A stretch of 64,000 bases of DNA from Metallococcus carri (GTDB lineage Bacteria; Actinomycetota; Actinomycetes; Actinomycetales; Dermatophilaceae). The number at the start of each line of letters is the position of its first letter. Position 1 is the first letter of the stretch. Positions 61,893 to 64,000 of the stretch are shown here, one piece after another. The DNA lies in NCBI RefSeq assembly GCF_011440275.1, contig NZ_JAAOIV010000006.1:54896-118895 (forward strand), in the 5' to 3' direction. The notes under the pieces are model-generated. The model worked only from the letters and a program-made list of their open reading frames with translations. It was not told the DNA's origin and did no database searches. The position numbers were made by a program, and so were the translations under genes.

Positions 61893-64000
61893 TGCGCGCC
61901 CGGCCGGTCGAAACCCTGCTCGGCACCGCGTGCGTGATCCTCGCCGCCTGGCCGGTGTCCCGGTTGCTGATCGGTGGCCGCTGGTTCGGCGAACTGCTGA
62001 TCGTGCTCGCCCTCGTCGCACTCAGCGGTATGGCGTTGCGCCAGCTGCGCGTGCCCTCCGGCCTCACGCCGTGGATCCAGACGCTGCTCGTCCTGCTCGC
62101 CGCGCTCTTCCTCTTCGTCCTGCCGCACGCCGACGCCGAGGGGGTGCGCGAAGCGGTGCGGGCGCTGCTGGAGGAGGCCAACACCACCGTGCGGCGCTAT
62201 ACGGCACCCGCACCAGCCACCGACGGCCTGCGGTTCGCGATCGTCACCGCCATCGGCCTGGTCGCCGTCGTCGTCGACGCCCTGGCCGCCGGCAGCAAGG
62301 TGCCGGCGCTGGCCGGCATACCGCTGGCCCTGATCTTCTTGGTCGCGGCGTCCAACCAGACCGACCCGCTGCCCCCGGCATACTTCGTCGCGCCGGCGGT
62401 CGCCTGGCTGGTGCTGTTGTGGCACCAGAGCCAAGACCGGGTGCGAGCGTGGTCGCGCGTCGAGGCGCGCCCCACCGGGCCGACCCTGCTCGCCGACCGG
62501 CTCGGCCTCGGCGGATTGGCGTCGGCCGCCCGAGCCGTCGGCATCCTGGCGGTGGTGGGAGCGCTGCTGCTGCCGGCCGCCATACCTCATCTGTCGCCGA
62601 CCTTCCTCGGCGAAGGGCTCGGTCGCGGCAATGGTCCGGCACAGCGGGTCGGCTTCTCCACCACGGTCGACCTCACCCGCAGCCTGAGCAGCAACGACCC
62701 GACGCCCGTGCTGACCTTCCAGACCAGCGACGCCAGTCCGCCGCCGATGCGGGTGGCGGTGACCAGCACCTACGACAACGGCCAGTGGAGTCGTGATCCC
62801 TTCAACGGCGATGTGCGCGGGCGGGACAACGAGCGACTGCCCGCCCCCCTCGGCCTCAGCCCGTCGGCCGGGGCGGTGTCGATGAGCGCGCAGGTGCGCG
62901 ACAGCTCGCTCGAAGCCGGGCTGGTCGCGACGCAGACGCCGTTGCTGTCGGCCGACCTGGCCGGCACGTCCTGGCAGCTGGACCGGTCGACGTCGGTGAT
63001 CGTGCCCTCACGGGCGGTCAGCGACTATCGCTACACCTACGCCTCGCTCGCCCCATCGGCGCGCCCGACCTCGACCGCCGAACCGCGCGCCGGATTCGAG
63101 CGTGAGCTGGCCCTCGACCAGCGCGCGGTGCCCGAGCTGCGCCGCACCGCCGCCGCGATCGGGTTGCGCGGCGATCCCTTCGACCGCGCCGTGCAGATCC
63201 AGAACTACCTGCGCAACGACGGTGCCTTCACCTATTCACTGCAGCTGGCCGAGACCCGCACCGGCGTGGGCGGGGTCCAGGTGGACCCGATCACCAACTT
63301 CCTGCTCACCAAGCAGGGTTACTGCGTGCAATTCGCCACCGCGATGATCATGCTCGCGCGCATGGAGGGCATCCCTTCGCGGATGGCGCTCGGCTTCCTG
63401 CCCGGGGTCGCCAACCAGGCCGGGGTGCGCACGGTGCTGCAGGCGGACGCGCATTCCTGGCCCGAGCTGTGGTTCCCCGGCCTGGGTTGGACGCGCTTCG
63501 AGCCCACCCCGGCGAGCCGCTCGGGTGCGGCCCCGAACTACGCCGTCCAGGCCGCACCGACCGCCGGCGGCCGCGAGGTCACCGACAGCGAGTCGGACAC
63601 CCCGACGAGTTCGAGCCAGTCGTCATCGACCAGCAGCGAAGCCGCGCCGGCACCGCAGGCGCAGCGGCCGAGCAGCATCGGCCGGTGGGTCGCAGGGATC
63701 GGCTGGCTGCTGCTCGTCGCCGTCGTCGCCGCGATCTTCGCGCTGCTGCTCCCCCTCGCCGCGCGCCGGCGTCGGCGCACCCTGCTGCGCACCGCGCAAT
63801 CACCGCAAGAACGGGTCGAGACGCAGTGGCAACTCCTGCAGGAAGACCTGAGCGACTACGGCATACGGCCCCCGCCTGCCGCCTCACCGCGCGCGGCCGC
63901 CGAGCACTACCGGCGGGCGGCGCTGCTGGGCGGGTCCACCTCGGAGGCGCTGCGCCGGGCGACCGCGACCGTCGAGCGGGTGCGTTACGCCCCGCCCGGG
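61892..64000 (+). CDS. DUF3488/transglutaminase-like membrane protein (TgpA type), 3' end cut by window
   Basis: 703 codons are open to the last base, so the gene continues past the window. The N-terminal part has about six to seven membrane helices (DUF3488). The extracytoplasmic transglutaminase-like core shows the Cys of GYCVQFATAMIMLARMEGIPSRMALGF, the His of ADAHSWPELWF and the acidic position in GWTRFEPTPAS. A Ser-rich linker, a further membrane helix (WVAGIGWLLLVAVVAAIFALLLPLA) and a C-terminal DUF4129-like cytosolic segment follow. It likely cross-links or cleaves an envelope protein with MoxR and DUF58. Confidence 0.9.
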   Translation, partial: MRARPVETLLGTACVILAAWPVSRLLIGGRWFGELLIVLALVALSGMALRQLRVPSGLTPWIQTLLVLLAALFLFVLPHADAEGVREAVRALLEEANTTVRRYTAPAPATDGLRFAIVTAIGLVAVVVDALAAGSKVPALAGIPLALIFLVAASNQTDPLPPAYFVAPAVAWLVLLWHQSQDRVRAWSRVEARPTGPTLLADRLGLGGLASAARAVGILAVVGALLLPAAIPHLSPTFLGEGLGRGNGPAQRVGFSTTVDLTRSLSSNDPTPVLTFQTSDASPPPMRVAVTSTYDNGQWSRDPFNGDVRGRDNERLPAPLGLSPSAGAVSMSAQVRDSSLEAGLVATQTPLLSADLAGTSWQLDRSTSVIVPSRAVSDYRYTYASLAPSARPTSTAEPRAGFERELALDQRAVPELRRTAAAIGLRGDPFDRAVQIQNYLRNDGAFTYSLQLAETRTGVGGVQVDPITNFLLTKQGYCVQFATAMIMLARMEGIPSRMALGFLPGVANQAGVRTVLQADAHSWPELWFPGLGWTRFEPTPASRSGAAPNYAVQAAPTAGGREVTDSESDTPTSSSQSSSTSSEAAPAPQAQRPSSIGRWVAGIGWLLLVAVVAAIFALLLPLAARRRRRTLLRTAQSPQERVETQWQLLQEDLSDYGIRPPPAASPRAAAEHYRRAALLGGSTSEALRRATATVERVRYAPPG

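Overview
The window is a contiguous stretch of a high-GC actinobacterial chromosome. The gene set (glnA of the GSI-beta type, a Wag31/DivIVA-SepF-YggT-YggS-PgeF-FtsZ block, a long mra/mur/fts cluster, DUF222-HNH, DUF1206 and DUF4031 proteins, a Lys/Ala-rich DksA-like protein) points to the order Micrococcales, most likely a Dermacoccaceae/Intrasporangiaceae-type organism. That placement is inferred from gene content, not from a marker comparison. No rRNA, tRNA, IS element, prophage or CRISPR array was seen.

Layout. (1) 1-1543: 3' part of glnA and its terminator. (2) 1.7-10.4 kb: a defence island with a complete type I restriction-modification operon (hsdM-hsdS-hsdR, coupled by 4-nt overlaps), then a DUF262-HNH protein and an EVE/PUA-like-HNH protein, both of type IV-restriction style. 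(3) 10.5-17.1 kb: accessory genes: DUF1206 membrane protein, secreted GH25 muramidase, an unrecognised 245-aa protein divergent from a 197-aa protein with a caspase-like His-Gly/Ser-Cys signature, a CDF-like transporter, a DUF222-HNH protein and a lipoprotein. (4) 17.2-22.4 kb: five-gene peptide-type ABC importer. (5) 22.4-26.6 kb: acyl-CoA ligase, saccharopine-dehydrogenase-like protein and SDR, divergent from a TetR regulator, with two palindromic operators between them. (6) 26.6-32.4 kb: a duplicated double-dyad repeat, HIT protein, DUF4031, SRPBCC protein, S9 oligopeptidase, SSF symporter with DUF3311 partner, and a small leaderless toxin-antitoxin-like pair. (7) 32.4-40.9 kb: sugar-type ABC importer, dnaE, rluD, lspA. 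(8) 40.9-59.2 kb, all on the minus strand: DksA-like protein, divIVA, yggT, sepF, yggS, pgeF, ftsZ, murC, murG, ftsW, murD, mraY, murF, ftsI, ftsL-like, rsmH, mraZ. (9) 59.6-64 kb: divergent moxR-DUF58-transglutaminase operon, cut by the window end.

How it works together. The division/cell-wall cluster runs from mraZ down to the DksA-like gene and is nearly gapless, with most stop and start codons overlapping. It carries every expected gene except ftsQ: only 108 bp separate murC from ftsZ. Several division proteins carry unusual low-complexity or repeat extensions (FtsZ Gln/Gly linker, DivIVA 11-residue repeats, FtsI basic N-terminus, FtsL Pro/Ser/Lys tail). The mraZ/moxR intergenic region has 10-bp-spaced GTGGRG repeats facing both ways, suggesting that MraZ may also control the moxR operon.

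The best candidates for something undescribed are the caspase-like protein with its divergent partner, the ftsQ-less division cluster, and the two-sided MraZ box arrangement. The coding calls rest on reading frames, motifs, ribosome binding sites and gene order read by eye. No database search or structure prediction was run.
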